From an uncultured Rhizobiaceae group bacterium (GTDB taxonomy: Bacteria > Pseudomonadota > Alphaproteobacteria > Rhizobiales > Rhizobiaceae), in the NCBI GenBank assembly GCA_937958815.1, contig CALGMR010000006.1, forward strand, positions 289,962 through 353,961: a stretch of 64,000 nt of DNA, given 5' to 3'. Numbering within the stretch: the stretch's first letter is position 1; each line of letters opens with the position of its first letter. The position numbers were made by a program, and so were the translations under genes. Of this stretch, positions 16,691 to 25,468 are shown in pieces. The notes under the pieces were generated by a model that did no database searches, had not been told where the DNA came from, and saw only the letters and a list, made by a program, of their open reading frames with translations.

Positions 16691-17153
16691 GGCCTTCGAC
16701 AGATTTTGCGTGCGTTTCAAATCCGCCAACGAGTGCTTCAATCTTGTGATCAAGCGCAAATGTGTCGTCAGTTGCGTTTTGGTTTTTGACGTCATCAATT
16801 TCGCTTTTCAATTGATCCAATTTTTTCTCCTCCATGGCCTCCAGCTTCATTGCCACATTGGCCAATGACTCCATCGTCTTGGCGACTGCGGCAATCGCGC
16901 GGTTGGACTTCTCCGAATCAGGCTCTGCTGCCTGCTCTTCGCTCAAGAGAGCCAATTGCCGATCAACAATTTGTCCCAATCGCCTTTGCAGCCCGATCAC
17001 CGAATTTTTGATTTGCCAGTTTTCAGCTTGAACGCGATTGTCAAACTCCGCAGATGTTTTGCCCGACAATTCAGCCAACACATAAAGAGGCGCTTCCCAA
17101 CTCTCATAGAGAACGCGCAAAATCTGCCATTCCCGCTCAGCCGTTAACGCCAT
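16671..17153 (-). CDS. GTA small terminase-like protein (gp1-like)
   Basis: The first gene of the cluster encodes 160 residues. The N-terminus (EREWQILRVLYESWEAPLYVLAELSGKT) is helix-turn-helix-like, and the middle and C-terminal parts are strongly helical (KLEAMEEKKLDQLKSEIDDVKNQN), fitting a coiled coil. It corresponds to RcGTA gene 1, described as a diverged small terminase that lacks specific DNA binding. It overlaps the large terminase start by 20 bases. A promoter-like region lies directly upstream. Confidence 0.85.
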   Translation of the reverse strand: MALTAEREWQILRVLYESWEAPLYVLAELSGKTSAEFDNRVQAENWQIKNSVIGLQRRLGQIVDRQLALLSEEQAAEPDSEKSNRAIAAVAKTMESLANVAMKLEAMEEKKLDQLKSEIDDVKNQNATDDTFALDHKIEALVGGFETHAKSVEGHGDMAG

Positions 17154-17241
17154 GCAAAAATTTCCAGTCTCAACGATTTTCGAAATACAATAAGAACAAG
17201 GGAGTGAGGCTGCGTTCGCCCACTTCTCCGATTGTGTCTGA

Positions 17242-17301
17242 AGACTACATCAACACCGTCACGGTGTCAATGAATATTTTCCTAAAAAGATAATTTTCCT
17301 A
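17242..17301 (-). promoter_or_regulatory. probable GTA cluster promoter with operator and paired upstream elements
   Basis: On the minus strand the -35 is TTGACA (17265-17270), with 17 bases to a -10-like TAGTCT (17242-17247). A perfect palindrome ACACCGT-C-ACGGTGT (17253-17267, plus-strand reading) overlaps the -35 and spacer, as a repressor or activator site would. Directly upstream are two direct copies of TAGGAAAATWWT (17273-17284 and 17290-17301), 17 bases apart. The transcript would have a 5' leader of about 80 bases before the small terminase ATG at 17153. Confidence 0.55.
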
Positions 17302-17787
17302 TTTTGTTGGATCTTGGTCGGCCCAGTCCACAAGATAGAATTCGTATTCTTCAACGGATATGCCGTCTTCACTCACGGTTTTTTGTTTCACGCTTATTCC
17401 GGCTTTGTGAACAGTATCGGGAGAACCTGACAGCAAAGGGTGCCATTGTGGCAGCGGTTTACCCTCTTCCATCAACCGATAGGCACATGTGGGAGGAAGC
17501 CATGAATATTGGCCTATGGTTTTGGGCGTTAGCTTGATACAGTCTGGCACCGTCTCAAACCGTTTTTCGTAGTCAGAACAACGACATGTTTCGTCATCCA
17601 GCAATGTGCACGCGATGTTGGTGAAGTGAATTTCACCCGTATCCCAATCTTCCAATTTGTTCAAACAACAGCGCCCACACCCATCACACAACGCCTCCCA
17701 TTCATCATTTGTCATCTGCTCAAGCGACTTTTCTTCCCAAAAGCGGCGCCCGGCTGAATTTACTGAACTGGTTGAAATTGAAGACAC
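17299..17787 (-). CDS. ycgN: YcgN/UPF0260 cysteine-cluster protein
   Basis: The start at 17787 is a GTG with AGGGG 7 bases upstream, which fits better than the open frame to 17838; it gives 162 residues. The sequence matches E. coli YcgN along its length: [62 protein letters not shown] and [10 protein letters not shown]. The eight or so conserved cysteines suggest a metal or Fe-S site; the biochemical role of the family is unknown. Its 3' end abuts the GTA promoter, so read-through into the GTA cluster is possible. It is divergent from the penicillin-binding protein gene. Confidence 0.92.
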   Translation of the reverse strand: MSSISTSSVNSAGRRFWEEKSLEQMTNDEWEALCDGCGRCCLNKLEDWDTGEIHFTNIACTLLDDETCRCSDYEKRFETVPDCIKLTPKTIGQYSWLPPTCAYRLMEEGKPLPQWHPLLSGSPDTVHKAGISVKQKTVSEDGISVEEYEFYLVDWADQDPTK

Positions 17788-17889
17788 TGACTTGCCCCTA
17801 CGGGATAAATGTTGGAAAATGGATAGGAGTGGACGCAAGTTCGAACTTTTCTTTCATCACAACCATGAAGCGGAGCACGCGTAAAGCCC

Positions 17890-20061
17890 ATGCGCGACCG
17901 ATTTGAACAACGTAAAAAGTGGTCGGCCTTCAAAAGCCTTATGAGTTTTGACTCATGGGTTGATGATGCCATGTACCGTTTTAAATCCGGAAGCGGTGGT
18001 TGGTGGGAATCACTGACAATTTTCTTCCGCAAATTTCGCGTTTACGGTTTCAAAAAGGGCGTCGTTGAAGTCTGCTGTGAAGGTTTAACGCTCGGTGTGG
18101 TTGGCGCGGTGCTGATGTTGGCCCTTGCAAAACCTGCTTTTGAAGAAACAGAAAAAGACTGGCGCACCAGCAAAAAATATTCTGTGACGTTCCTCGACCG
18201 TTTCGGCAACGAGATTGGGCGGCGCGGCATTTTGCACAATGATGCAGAACCCATCGAAACCCTGCCCGACCATTTCCTCAAAGCCGTTATGGCCACAGAA
18301 GACCGACGTTTCTTTGAACATGTCGGCATCGACTTTTTTGGCCTCCTTCGGGCCATGGTTGAAAATGCGCGGGCAAATTCAGTTGTGCAGGGTGGTTCTA
18401 CAATCACGCAACAATTGGCTAAAAACCTGTTTCTCACCAACGAACGCACGCTTGAACGGAAAATCAAAGAAGCGTTTTTGGCTTTGTGGCTGGAATACAA
18501 TCTCAGCAAAAAAGAGATTTTGAAGCTGTATCTCGACCGAGCCTATATGGGTGGCGGTGCGTTTGGAGCGGCGGCGGCGGCCGAGTTCTATTTCCAAAAG
18601 AACATTCGCGACGTCACGTTGGCAGAAGCGGCGATGATGGCGGGTCTGTATAAAGCGCCTGCAAAATATGCTCCACATATCAACCTACCCGCTGCGCGTG
18701 CTCGTGCCAATGAAGTGTTGACCAATATGGTGCAGGCCAATTTCATGACCGAGGGGCAGGTTATCAGCGCCCGTCGCAGCCCTGCCAATGTTGTTCGCAG
18801 AGAGAAAAAGGAATCGCCTGATTATTTTCTCGACTATGCTTTTGAGCGCGTCAAAGAGCTTTCATTGGGCTTTCCCACCACCACGTTGATTGCAAAGACG
18901 ACGCTTGATCCAAGTTTGCAAAGCGCTGCGGACGATGCGGTCCTGTCTCATCTTCGTCAGTATGGAACCGAATATAAGGCCAACCAGGCGGCTATGGCTG
19001 TCATTGAAAGTGGCGGCGAAGTGCGCGCCATGGTGGGCGGTCGTGACTATGGCGAAAGTCAGTATAACAGAGCCTCTCGTGCCAAGCGCCAGCCTGGCTC
19101 GACCTTCAAGCCGTTTGTCTACACATACTTTATGCAACGGGGCTACAAGCCAAAGAGTGTGGTCAATGGTGGGTCCATCAGAATTGGAAAATGGGCCCCG
19201 AAAAACTATGGCGGCAGGAATTTTGGACGCGTCGACCTCACCACAGCTTTGGTGAAATCGATCAACACAGTGCCTGTTCGATTGGCCAACGAGCTTGGCC
19301 GTGGTCCAATTGTAGACCTTGTTGCTAAAATGGGTGTCGATTCTCCAATCAGTGCCGAACCCGCCATGCCGCTTGGAACAAACGAGATGACCGTGTTGGA
19401 GCAAGCAACAGGTTACGGTGTGTTTATGACGGGTGGCCTTTCCACCAATCGCCATACGGTAACCCAAATCACGGATGCAGCGGGCGAAATGCTCTACAAC
19501 TTCAAAACGGATGGCCCTAAGCGAGAGCGCGTGATCTCAGAAGATGCAGCCAAGTCTATGAATGTCATGCTGTCGCAAGTCCCCGAATGGGGCACAGGCC
19601 GGCGCGCAAAGCTAGACGGCATTAAAACAGCTGGTAAAACGGGCACAACCCAGTCTTATCGCGATGCGTGGTTTGTTGGTTACACGGGCAATTACGTGGC
19701 GGCTGTATGGTTTGGCAATGACAATTACGGGCCCACAAACAAGCTGACCGGTGGACGACTTCCAGCAATGACTTGGAAGAAGTTCATGACATACGCACAT
19801 AAAAATACGGAATTGAAGCCCCTGCCCTTTGTAGAGGCAGAAAAACCTTCTGAGGCGATTGAAAAAGGCACACCAGATTCTGATAAACCGGCAGACATTC
19901 CATTGGTGCTTGCACGTCAAAAACCCTTGCCATTGAAAACAGGAAGGCTTTTGCGGGCGCTTGCCCAAGACCTCCGCGCTGCCGCTCCGTTGGAAAAAGT
20001 TACGGTTTCAGGCTTGCCCCAAAATTCATCACTCACAGTCAATTCTGTGAAGAAAAACTAA
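17890..20061 (+). CDS. class A penicillin-binding protein (PBP1A type)
   Basis: This 723-residue bifunctional peptidoglycan synthase has an N-terminal cytoplasmic part and a single membrane segment (GVVGAVLMLALAKPAF). A GT51 glycosyltransferase domain follows with ATEDRRFFEHVGID, QGGSTITQQLAKN and RKIKEAFLALWLE. The transpeptidase domain has S404-T-F-K407, S457-I-N459 and K583-T-G. All catalytic motifs are present. It polymerises glycan strands and cross-links stem peptides in the periplasm. Downstream are two small envelope genes in the same direction (gap of 52 bases to the first), possibly co-transcribed. Confidence 0.94.
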   Translation: MRDRFEQRKKWSAFKSLMSFDSWVDDAMYRFKSGSGGWWESLTIFFRKFRVYGFKKGVVEVCCEGLTLGVVGAVLMLALAKPAFEETEKDWRTSKKYSVTFLDRFGNEIGRRGILHNDAEPIETLPDHFLKAVMATEDRRFFEHVGIDFFGLLRAMVENARANSVVQGGSTITQQLAKNLFLTNERTLERKIKEAFLALWLEYNLSKKEILKLYLDRAYMGGGAFGAAAAAEFYFQKNIRDVTLAEAAMMAGLYKAPAKYAPHINLPAARARANEVLTNMVQANFMTEGQVISARRSPANVVRREKKESPDYFLDYAFERVKELSLGFPTTTLIAKTTLDPSLQSAADDAVLSHLRQYGTEYKANQAAMAVIESGGEVRAMVGGRDYGESQYNRASRAKRQPGSTFKPFVYTYFMQRGYKPKSVVNGGSIRIGKWAPKNYGGRNFGRVDLTTALVKSINTVPVRLANELGRGPIVDLVAKMGVDSPISAEPAMPLGTNEMTVLEQATGYGVFMTGGLSTNRHTVTQITDAAGEMLYNFKTDGPKRERVISEDAAKSMNVMLSQVPEWGTGRRAKLDGIKTAGKTGTTQSYRDAWFVGYTGNYVAAVWFGNDNYGPTNKLTGGRLPAMTWKKFMTYAHKNTELKPLPFVEAEKPSEAIEKGTPDSDKPADIPLVLARQKPLPLKTGRLLRALAQDLRAAAPLEKVTVSGLPQNSSLTVNSVKKN

Positions 20062-20113
20062 TGGTCGTTGCGACATTCGTTAGCCCTCTAGGGAAAAGAG
20101 ACTAGGTTTTTTC

Positions 20114-20689
20114 GTGCGTTCCTTTTTTCAATTGTTCGTTGTCCTCATTTGCGGCTTGACACTGGGCGCTGCAGCCACATGGTATTCTATTCAACGCAAT
20201 CACGGTTTTGGCGCACTGAATATTGGTGTTTGGACCGCATGGCCATCTGCCGGCGATGTAACGTCAGATCCTTACACCCGTGCAAAAGTTGCAGCAGAAG
20301 GTGAAGTGCCCTTGGGTGCTGCCGAAGGTTTGGCGTTTCATGCAACGAAAGATGAACAGGGCAAACCGCTGAGACGAGAGTGCCAATACGACATTTCAGG
20401 ACAAACACCCCTCGCTCGGCTGTGGACCTTGACCGCCCATACGCTGGAAGGATCTGTGCTTTATCGTGAAAACAACACACCTGCTTCTATCGTGTCGCGC
20501 AATCTGTTTCGCCGCCCCGATGGCTCGGTGAGCTTACAGATTGGAAAGACTGTAGCGCCATCAAACTGGATGAAGATCGGCGGCAACGGTCCGTACCAAA
20601 TTGTTTTGCGCTTGTACGATTCACAACTGGGCACCGCCAGCAACGTGTCTGAAACATCCATGCCAACTGTGAGATTGTTGTCATGTTGA
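20114..20689 (+). CDS. DUF1214 envelope protein
   Basis: This 191-residue protein starts with GTG. The N-terminal membrane anchor or signal (LFVVLICGLTLGAAATWYSI) is followed by a DUF1214 domain with LARLWTLTAHTLEGSVLYRENNTPASIVSRNLFRRPDGSVSLQIG and NWMKIGGNGPYQIVLRLYDSQ. It pairs with the DUF1254 gene downstream (7-base overlap), a fixed pair in many rhizobia. In larger proteins these two domains occur fused. Its biochemical function is unknown; location in the periplasm, anchored to the inner membrane, is inferred from the N-terminus. Confidence 0.85.
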   Translation: MRSFFQLFVVLICGLTLGAAATWYSIQRNHGFGALNIGVWTAWPSAGDVTSDPYTRAKVAAEGEVPLGAAEGLAFHATKDEQGKPLRRECQYDISGQTPLARLWTLTAHTLEGSVLYRENNTPASIVSRNLFRRPDGSVSLQIGKTVAPSNWMKIGGNGPYQIVLRLYDSQLGTASNVSETSMPTVRLLSC

Positions 20690-21261
20690 GCTTCAAGCGT
20701 TTCCTTTATCTTGCCTTGGTTACGTTGTTGATCGCTGGCATCGTCCACATTCTTATTTTATTGCTGATCCCCTCCTATGCGGCCAAAGACGCATGGGCAA
20801 AGCTCGATTCTGCCGACAATTTTTGGAAGTTTGCTCCGGTATCATCACCTCTCAAGAATGAAGCAGATATTCCGCTCCTAGACCCTGCTTTCAGCATCGC
20901 AGCTTGTCGGTTCGACTTGGGTGAAGCCCCACTTAAAGTGCAGGCCAGTGGCAATCTGGCGTTTTGGTCGGTGGCGATTTTCGACCGACTGGGCAGAAAC
21001 ATCTACAGTTTCAATGACAGAACCGCCATTGAGGGCCAATTGTCTCTCTTGGTCGTCAATGCGGTTCAGATGGCACGCTTGCGCAAAGATCAACCTGATG
21101 AATTGCAAGAAAGTGTACTGGTTGAGGCTCAGCAAAGCCAAGGATTCGTGCTCATTCGCGCTCTGCGCCCCGATGCAAGTTGGGCACCGATTATCGACAC
21201 TTATCTAAAAGATGCGCAGTGCAATAGGTTCGATTTAGAATCTGGCAGCAGCGGAAACTAA
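20683..21261 (+). CDS. DUF1254 membrane-anchored protein
   Basis: This 192-residue protein has one strong membrane helix (FLYLALVTLLIAGIVHILILLLIP) and a DUF1254-type domain (RFDLGEAPLKVQASGNLAFWSVAIFDRLGRNIYSFNDR). The start overlaps the end of the DUF1214 gene, showing translational coupling. Both small proteins are probably subunits of one envelope complex; the activity is unknown. No terminator is obvious after its stop. Confidence 0.82.
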   Translation: MLSFKRFLYLALVTLLIAGIVHILILLLIPSYAAKDAWAKLDSADNFWKFAPVSSPLKNEADIPLLDPAFSIAACRFDLGEAPLKVQASGNLAFWSVAIFDRLGRNIYSFNDRTAIEGQLSLLVVNAVQMARLRKDQPDELQESVLVEAQQSQGFVLIRALRPDASWAPIIDTYLKDAQCNRFDLESGSSGN

Positions 21262-21307
21262 GGTTTCATCCCTTTTCCACCTTTGACACCCGCTGAAGTG
21301 TTTATGG

Positions 21308-21363
21308 TTAACAAATTGCTAAGACTTACTGGTGCAATCTAGCCGCCAAATCTTCATTTGGCG
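21308..21363 (+). promoter_or_regulatory. CtrA-like site and 5' UTR hairpin upstream of the DUF2336 gene
   Basis: TTAA-N7-CTAA at 21308-21322 differs by one base from the CtrA consensus TTAA-N7-TTAA. A perfect 8-base hairpin (CGCCAAAT-CTTC-ATTTGGCG, 21344-21363) ends 7 bases before the preferred ATG at 21371 and would cover the ribosome-binding region. Both are simple short patterns, so chance occurrence is possible. Confidence 0.3.
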
Positions 21364-21370
21364 ATTCACC

Positions 21371-22507
21371 ATGCAACATGCACATCAAACACCTTTGGTA
21401 TCCCCACAAAATGTGCCGCTCGACGGATCAATAAATGATAGTCCCGACACGCTGTTTTTGATGGCATGTGACCGTTTCTGCGACGACAACAACGAAACAC
21501 CTCTGACTGCTCCACAGTTCAGTGAAGCCTTCTATTTGTTAATTGACGAAGTGAGTTCTGAAACGAAACAAGCTGTGGCGCGGGCGGTGGCAAACACGCC
21601 ACACACCCCCCGGGCAATTGCTTTGTATTTTGCCATGGAACCGATTGATATCGCTGCACCGGTGCTTTCACGATCCAAAACGTTTGGACAATTGGACTTG
21701 CTTCGCATTCTTGAAGCAACAAGCGTTGAACATGCTCAAGTGATTGCTGAACGCGATGATCTTGGACGAACTGTCATTGAGCGTCTTTATGCCCTTCAGG
21801 ACCAAGCACTTGATGCAAAATTGGAAGCAAACGACACCATTGAGCACAACATTGCAGAAAAATCTGCGCCTACGATGTTTGCAGCCATTCATGGGCAATT
21901 GGACCTGTCCAGCAAAACACGCGCCACTGAAGAAGCAAAGATTGAAGACGCGCAGGCTCCTCAACAGTCGGTGAGCAAGTCCGCAACCCACAAGCTTTTG
22001 AAAGCAGCAGCCCGTGGCAAACGTTTGAATGTTGAAGCCGACACTTCAGATGAACCAATCATTGAATTTGGTGATCAGAGCTTTGGAGATGCGGTCGAAC
22101 GCGCGGCCAGATTGGGAAGCCGTCAATCAGTAGGCGTGTTGTTGACCAAATTTATGCAATTGGAGCTCAACACAGCGTTCCAAGTGTTGGAAGATAAGTC
22201 GGGAGACACTCTTGCCGTTGCATTGAAGTCTCAAAACGTCATTCCTGAACAAGCCAATCGCATTTTAATGCTGACCTTCCCACCCATTGGGCTATCAGTT
22301 CAAAATGCACAGCGGGCGATCCGTTTTTATCATCAGATTACACCTGAAGCTTGTGAAAGTGCGGTCGCACAATGGCCAAAAGCAGAGAAGCCGTCACACG
22401 AACCTGTTTTGGCCGATACGCAATCAACAAGAGCGCCGAGAGACACTGGCCAATATCATGAAGGCCGCTCTGTTCACGATAAACAGGATCAAAGACGCAG
22501 CGCTTAA
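21371..22507 (+). CDS. DUF2336 domain protein
   Basis: The start is uncertain: ATG at 21371 (MQHAHQTPLVSPQ, 378 residues) or GTG at 21332 in the same frame. The N-terminal 130 residues carry the DUF2336 pattern, with repeated helical units such as ARAVANTPHTPRAIALYFAMEPIDIAAPVLSRSKTFGQLDLLRI and QVIAERDDLGRTVIERLYA. A variable linker and a second helical repeat region follow. DUF2336 proteins are alpha-solenoid-like and widespread in alphaproteobacteria, with no well-defined role known to me. The gene converges on the DUF1491 gene with only 3 bases between the stops. Confidence 0.82.
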   Translation: MQHAHQTPLVSPQNVPLDGSINDSPDTLFLMACDRFCDDNNETPLTAPQFSEAFYLLIDEVSSETKQAVARAVANTPHTPRAIALYFAMEPIDIAAPVLSRSKTFGQLDLLRILEATSVEHAQVIAERDDLGRTVIERLYALQDQALDAKLEANDTIEHNIAEKSAPTMFAAIHGQLDLSSKTRATEEAKIEDAQAPQQSVSKSATHKLLKAAARGKRLNVEADTSDEPIIEFGDQSFGDAVERAARLGSRQSVGVLLTKFMQLELNTAFQVLEDKSGDTLAVALKSQNVIPEQANRILMLTFPPIGLSVQNAQRAIRFYHQITPEACESAVAQWPKAEKPSHEPVLADTQSTRAPRDTGQYHEGRSVHDKQDQRRSA

Positions 22508-22510
22508 ATC

Positions 22511-22867
22511 CTAGTCTTCAAGATTTTGAAACTCTACGAAATCAGCAATTTCACAGCCCTCAACCTCAACGACCCAAATATCGGGATCAAATCCTCTCTC
22601 TTTGGTGAGTTGAGCTTCTATTTCGCTTTCAGAAACTGACGTCAAACGTTTCTCAAACAATCTGTCAGGCGGTTGCCCAGCTTCATAAGACATTTGTAGT
22701 GCTGGGCTGAGAAAATCGTATAAATCCGCATCGCGCCTGACCACAAGAAAGATCGCCCCTGCTTCAGCAGCACCTTTTTGCAGCACAACGCAAAACGCGC
22801 CAGCAGTGCTGACGCGTCTTATAAGGGCCGAAACCCAGAACTCGGAAGTTAAACGCAATACAATCAA
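22511..22867 (-). CDS. DUF1491 protein
   Basis: This 118-residue DUF1491 protein shows TSEFWVSALIRRVSTAGAFCVVLQKGAAEAGAIFLVVRR near the N-terminus and TKERGFDPDIWVVEVE near the end, both typical. It is coupled to the upstream peptidoglycan-binding gene by ATGA. The function is unknown. This gene commonly follows a peptidoglycan-binding gene in rhizobial genomes. Confidence 0.87.
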   Translation of the reverse strand: MIVLRLTSEFWVSALIRRVSTAGAFCVVLQKGAAEAGAIFLVVRRDADLYDFLSPALQMSYEAGQPPDRLFEKRLTSVSESEIEAQLTKERGFDPDIWVVEVEGCEIADFVEFQNLED

Positions 22868-23634
22868 CCCTGTTTGTAAGCACCGATTTCTTTGAGCTTT
22901 TTGAGAACGCCATTTGATGGTTCGCCGGTAATCTTCAAACCGTAATCCAACTGGAAGCGTTGAATGGCCGTTGCTGTGTGCTGGCCCATCTTGCCATCGA
23001 CCTTGAGGTCTTCGTATCCATAGGACTTCAAACCGGACTGGATTTGCGCAACCAAACCATTCGCACCCGCTTCGGGTTTCTTTGGCGCAGTCGCCGCGGT
23101 CTTTGTGATGGATACCTTTTGAACCAGTTCTTGCTGTTTCGGCACTGGCACCTCTTTTGGCTTTACAGATGCTGACAACAGAATTTGGGTCAACAGACGA
23201 ACGGACGGTTTGCCGTTAGCTTGCAAGCTATGATCGCGTTGGAAGCGGTCAATCGCCTTTTTGGTACGCGAACCGTATACGCCATCCAACTTGCCAGCAT
23301 AATAACCCCGAACAGACAAAGCCGTTTGAACTTCTTTCAAAAGCTCTGGATCGTTGTTTACTGAAACGCTTGCAGGTGTTGAAATGGCAGGTGTCTTGAT
23401 GACGATCTCTGCAGTTTCAGACAAAGGTTTTACGGTTTCAATCGAACGCGTTGTAAACATCGGCGCTGGGTGTTTTCCTGGCTGATACCAAATTGCATTG
23501 GTCAACACTGCAGCTGTCACAAAAACAGACAGCGCCGCACCGGCGCAAAGCGCAGGATGTGTTTGGAAGATTTCTTTAAACACATTGTTGGATGTGTTGG
23601 CTTCGTTGAGACGATCAGGCTGATACGCGTGCAC
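22864..23634 (-). CDS. membrane-anchored peptidoglycan-binding protein
   Basis: The start is taken as GTG at 23634, which has an AAAGGAG site 6 bases upstream; an ATG at 23667 is in frame but has no such site. The 256-residue protein has one membrane helix (LCAGAALSVFVTAAVLTNAIWY) and two peptidoglycan-binding-1 domains: VQTALSVRGYYAGKLDGVYG..KAIDRFQRDHSL and IQSGLKSYGYEDLKVDGKMG..AIQRFQLDYGL. A Lys/Pro-rich linker joins them. It probably attaches to the cell wall. The gene overlaps the upstream kinase gene by 20 bases and the DUF1491 gene by 4. Confidence 0.88.
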   Translation of the reverse strand: MHAYQPDRLNEANTSNNVFKEIFQTHPALCAGAALSVFVTAAVLTNAIWYQPGKHPAPMFTTRSIETVKPLSETAEIVIKTPAISTPASVSVNNDPELLKEVQTALSVRGYYAGKLDGVYGSRTKKAIDRFQRDHSLQANGKPSVRLLTQILLSASVKPKEVPVPKQQELVQKVSITKTAATAPKKPEAGANGLVAQIQSGLKSYGYEDLKVDGKMGQHTATAIQRFQLDYGLKITGEPSNGVLKKLKEIGAYKQG

Positions 23635-25468
23635 GGGCTTCTCCTTTGTGGTCAACGGAATTTTCAATTGAAGTTGTTTTCTGAACGGGGCTGGCGGCAG
23701 ACAAATGCACCAGACCGGCTTGCGAATTGGCGGGCATTGGGCGAGAGACAGCCGCTTTTATGGGCAGTGTGAGGGTCACTGTGGTGCCGTGTCCCTCTTT
23801 GCTGGCAAAATCGATTTTACCGCCGTGAAGGTCTACAAGTCCCTTGACCACCGATACGCCGAGGCCTGAGCCTTCGAATTTGCGGTTAAGGTTCTTGTCG
23901 GCCTGCTCAAAAGGCTTGCCCAATGACGGCATAAACGATGCTGGAATACCGATTCCATTGTCTTTGACCTGAATTCGGATACTGCGACCATGCTGGCGAG
24001 CGCTGATGGCGACTTTTCCGTCTTCAGGCGAAAACTTGATGGCGTTTGATACAAGGTTGATCAGAATTTGCTGACAAGCGTTTTGATCCGCTTTTATTGC
24101 TGGCAGATTGGCCGGAACATCGCACACAACCTGCGTCGCGTTCTTATCTGCCAATGGGCGCAACATATCGAGCGTTGCATCGGCAATGGATACCAGATTG
24201 AAAGTGGTGAGGTTCAACTCATATTTGCCGCTCTCAATGCGCGTCATGTCGAGCATGTCATTGACGACATGGAGTAGATGCTGGCCTGAGTTTTGGATAT
24301 GCCCCACATATTCGCGGTGCTTTTTGTTTTCCAAACGGCCGAACAATTCTTTGCTCATGATATCAGAAAATCCGATAATCGCGTTCAATGGCGTGCGCAA
24401 TTCGTGCCCAATAGTGGCGAGAAAAGTGCGTTGCATGATTGTGGCTTTGGCAATCTCTTCTTCTGCAGAAGCTAAGTCGGCTTTCAAGGTCTTTCTTTCG
24501 GAAACATCCACGGCAGTAGACACGATTTCCAAACGACCGTTGTTTCTTGCTTGCTGCGGACGGCAGACAACTTCCAGCGTTTTCCAGATTTGTTGGTCTT
24601 GCCCTTTGTAACGAATACGGATTTCGCAGGTTTGGTCATGGCCAGTGTGCGCAGCGTCTGACAACGCCTTTAAGAAGATGACACGGTCCTGAAGATGGAC
24701 TTTCTCCAAGTAACCGGAATTTCGCAGAGCTGCGGCAGAAGTCCCTGTAATTGCTCGGCAATTTTCACCCACATACAGCGTCTTTCCAGATGCATCATGT
24801 ATAGACACCAACCCAGCGCCATTTTGGGCCAACAGGTTCCAATGCTTGCGCGCATGAGCCGTGTTGATTTGTTCCGATTTTAAGAGGACATCAAACTTGC
24901 GCACAGCAAAGGCGGCAATGACAAACAATAGTGACGCCGCAACCAAGCCATGGTTCCAATCAAACGACGGAAAATAACCTATGGACTGCGAAAGCGTCTG
25001 TAACTCGGCAGAAAATGTAAGTGTTGTCGCAAAAAATGCCGCAACCACCGCTGTAAAGAGCAACTTTGAACCGGACAATCCGAAGCTGGGAAGAAACGGA
25101 ACAGCTGCAACCAACACGATGTAAGGCGAAGACAATCCGCCCGTTGCTGCCATGAATATGCTCAGCAACGCACAGGACAAGAGACTGATGGTTGCTTTCG
25201 CAAACGCCAGCTTGCCTGTTTTAGACACCCAAAGGCAGCTCAACAGAGCGGTGGCAATAATCGCGCTGCCCAAAACAACCGCAATTGGCAAAATGGAGAA
25301 TGTTAGAGCGGCGATCGGCAACAACACAGATGTTGTCAGCGCGACCATGACTGATTTTGCCAGAAACGAAGCATGCTTTGTAAAATCTGCGCTGTGCGCA
25401 TCGACGCTGGTGTGAACCCAACGCGACGACTGCTCGAGCAGAAAACTGGAAAAAGGAGTAAAACGCAA
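23615..25468 (-). CDS. PAS sensor histidine kinase, DivJ/PleC-like
   Basis: This 617-residue kinase has five to six N-terminal membrane helices (residues about 35-190) and a PAS domain (about 205-330, with GLVSIHDASGKTLYVGENCRAITG). A coiled linker leads to the H-box FLATIGHELRTPLNAIIGFSDIM, and the catalytic domain has the N box LINLVSNAIKFSP and G boxes VKDNGIGIP and GSGLGVSVVKGL. The H-box and MLDMTRIESGKYEL resemble the DivJ/PleC (PdhS) kinases that signal to DivK in the cell cycle. The N-terminal multi-helix plus PAS layout is DivJ-like. The DivJ assignment is inference; general kinase identity is firm. Confidence 0.85.
   Translation of the reverse strand: MRFTPFSSFLLEQSSRWVHTSVDAHSADFTKHASFLAKSVMVALTTSVLLPIAALTFSILPIAVVLGSAIIATALLSCLWVSKTGKLAFAKATISLLSCALLSIFMAATGGLSSPYIVLVAAVPFLPSFGLSGSKLLFTAVVAAFFATTLTFSAELQTLSQSIGYFPSFDWNHGLVAASLLFVIAAFAVRKFDVLLKSEQINTAHARKHWNLLAQNGAGLVSIHDASGKTLYVGENCRAITGTSAAALRNSGYLEKVHLQDRVIFLKALSDAAHTGHDQTCEIRIRYKGQDQQIWKTLEVVCRPQQARNNGRLEIVSTAVDVSERKTLKADLASAEEEIAKATIMQRTFLATIGHELRTPLNAIIGFSDIMSKELFGRLENKKHREYVGHIQNSGQHLLHVVNDMLDMTRIESGKYELNLTTFNLVSIADATLDMLRPLADKNATQVVCDVPANLPAIKADQNACQQILINLVSNAIKFSPEDGKVAISARQHGRSIRIQVKDNGIGIPASFMPSLGKPFEQADKNLNRKFEGSGLGVSVVKGLVDLHGGKIDFASKEGHGTTVTLTLPIKAAVSRPMPANSQAGLVHLSAASPVQKTTSIENSVDHKGEARARVSA

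Noticed and set aside
2643..17153. Reading the phage-like cluster as an ordinary prophage
   Set aside because: No integrase, repressor, replication genes or attachment repeats; gene order is the RcGTA order with the GTA-specific families DUF2163, DUF2460 and the TIM-barrel megaprotein.
18862..19467. 201-codon minus-strand frame inside the penicillin-binding protein gene
   Set aside because: Antisense to the transpeptidase domain; composition is shadow-like and no family pattern is visible.
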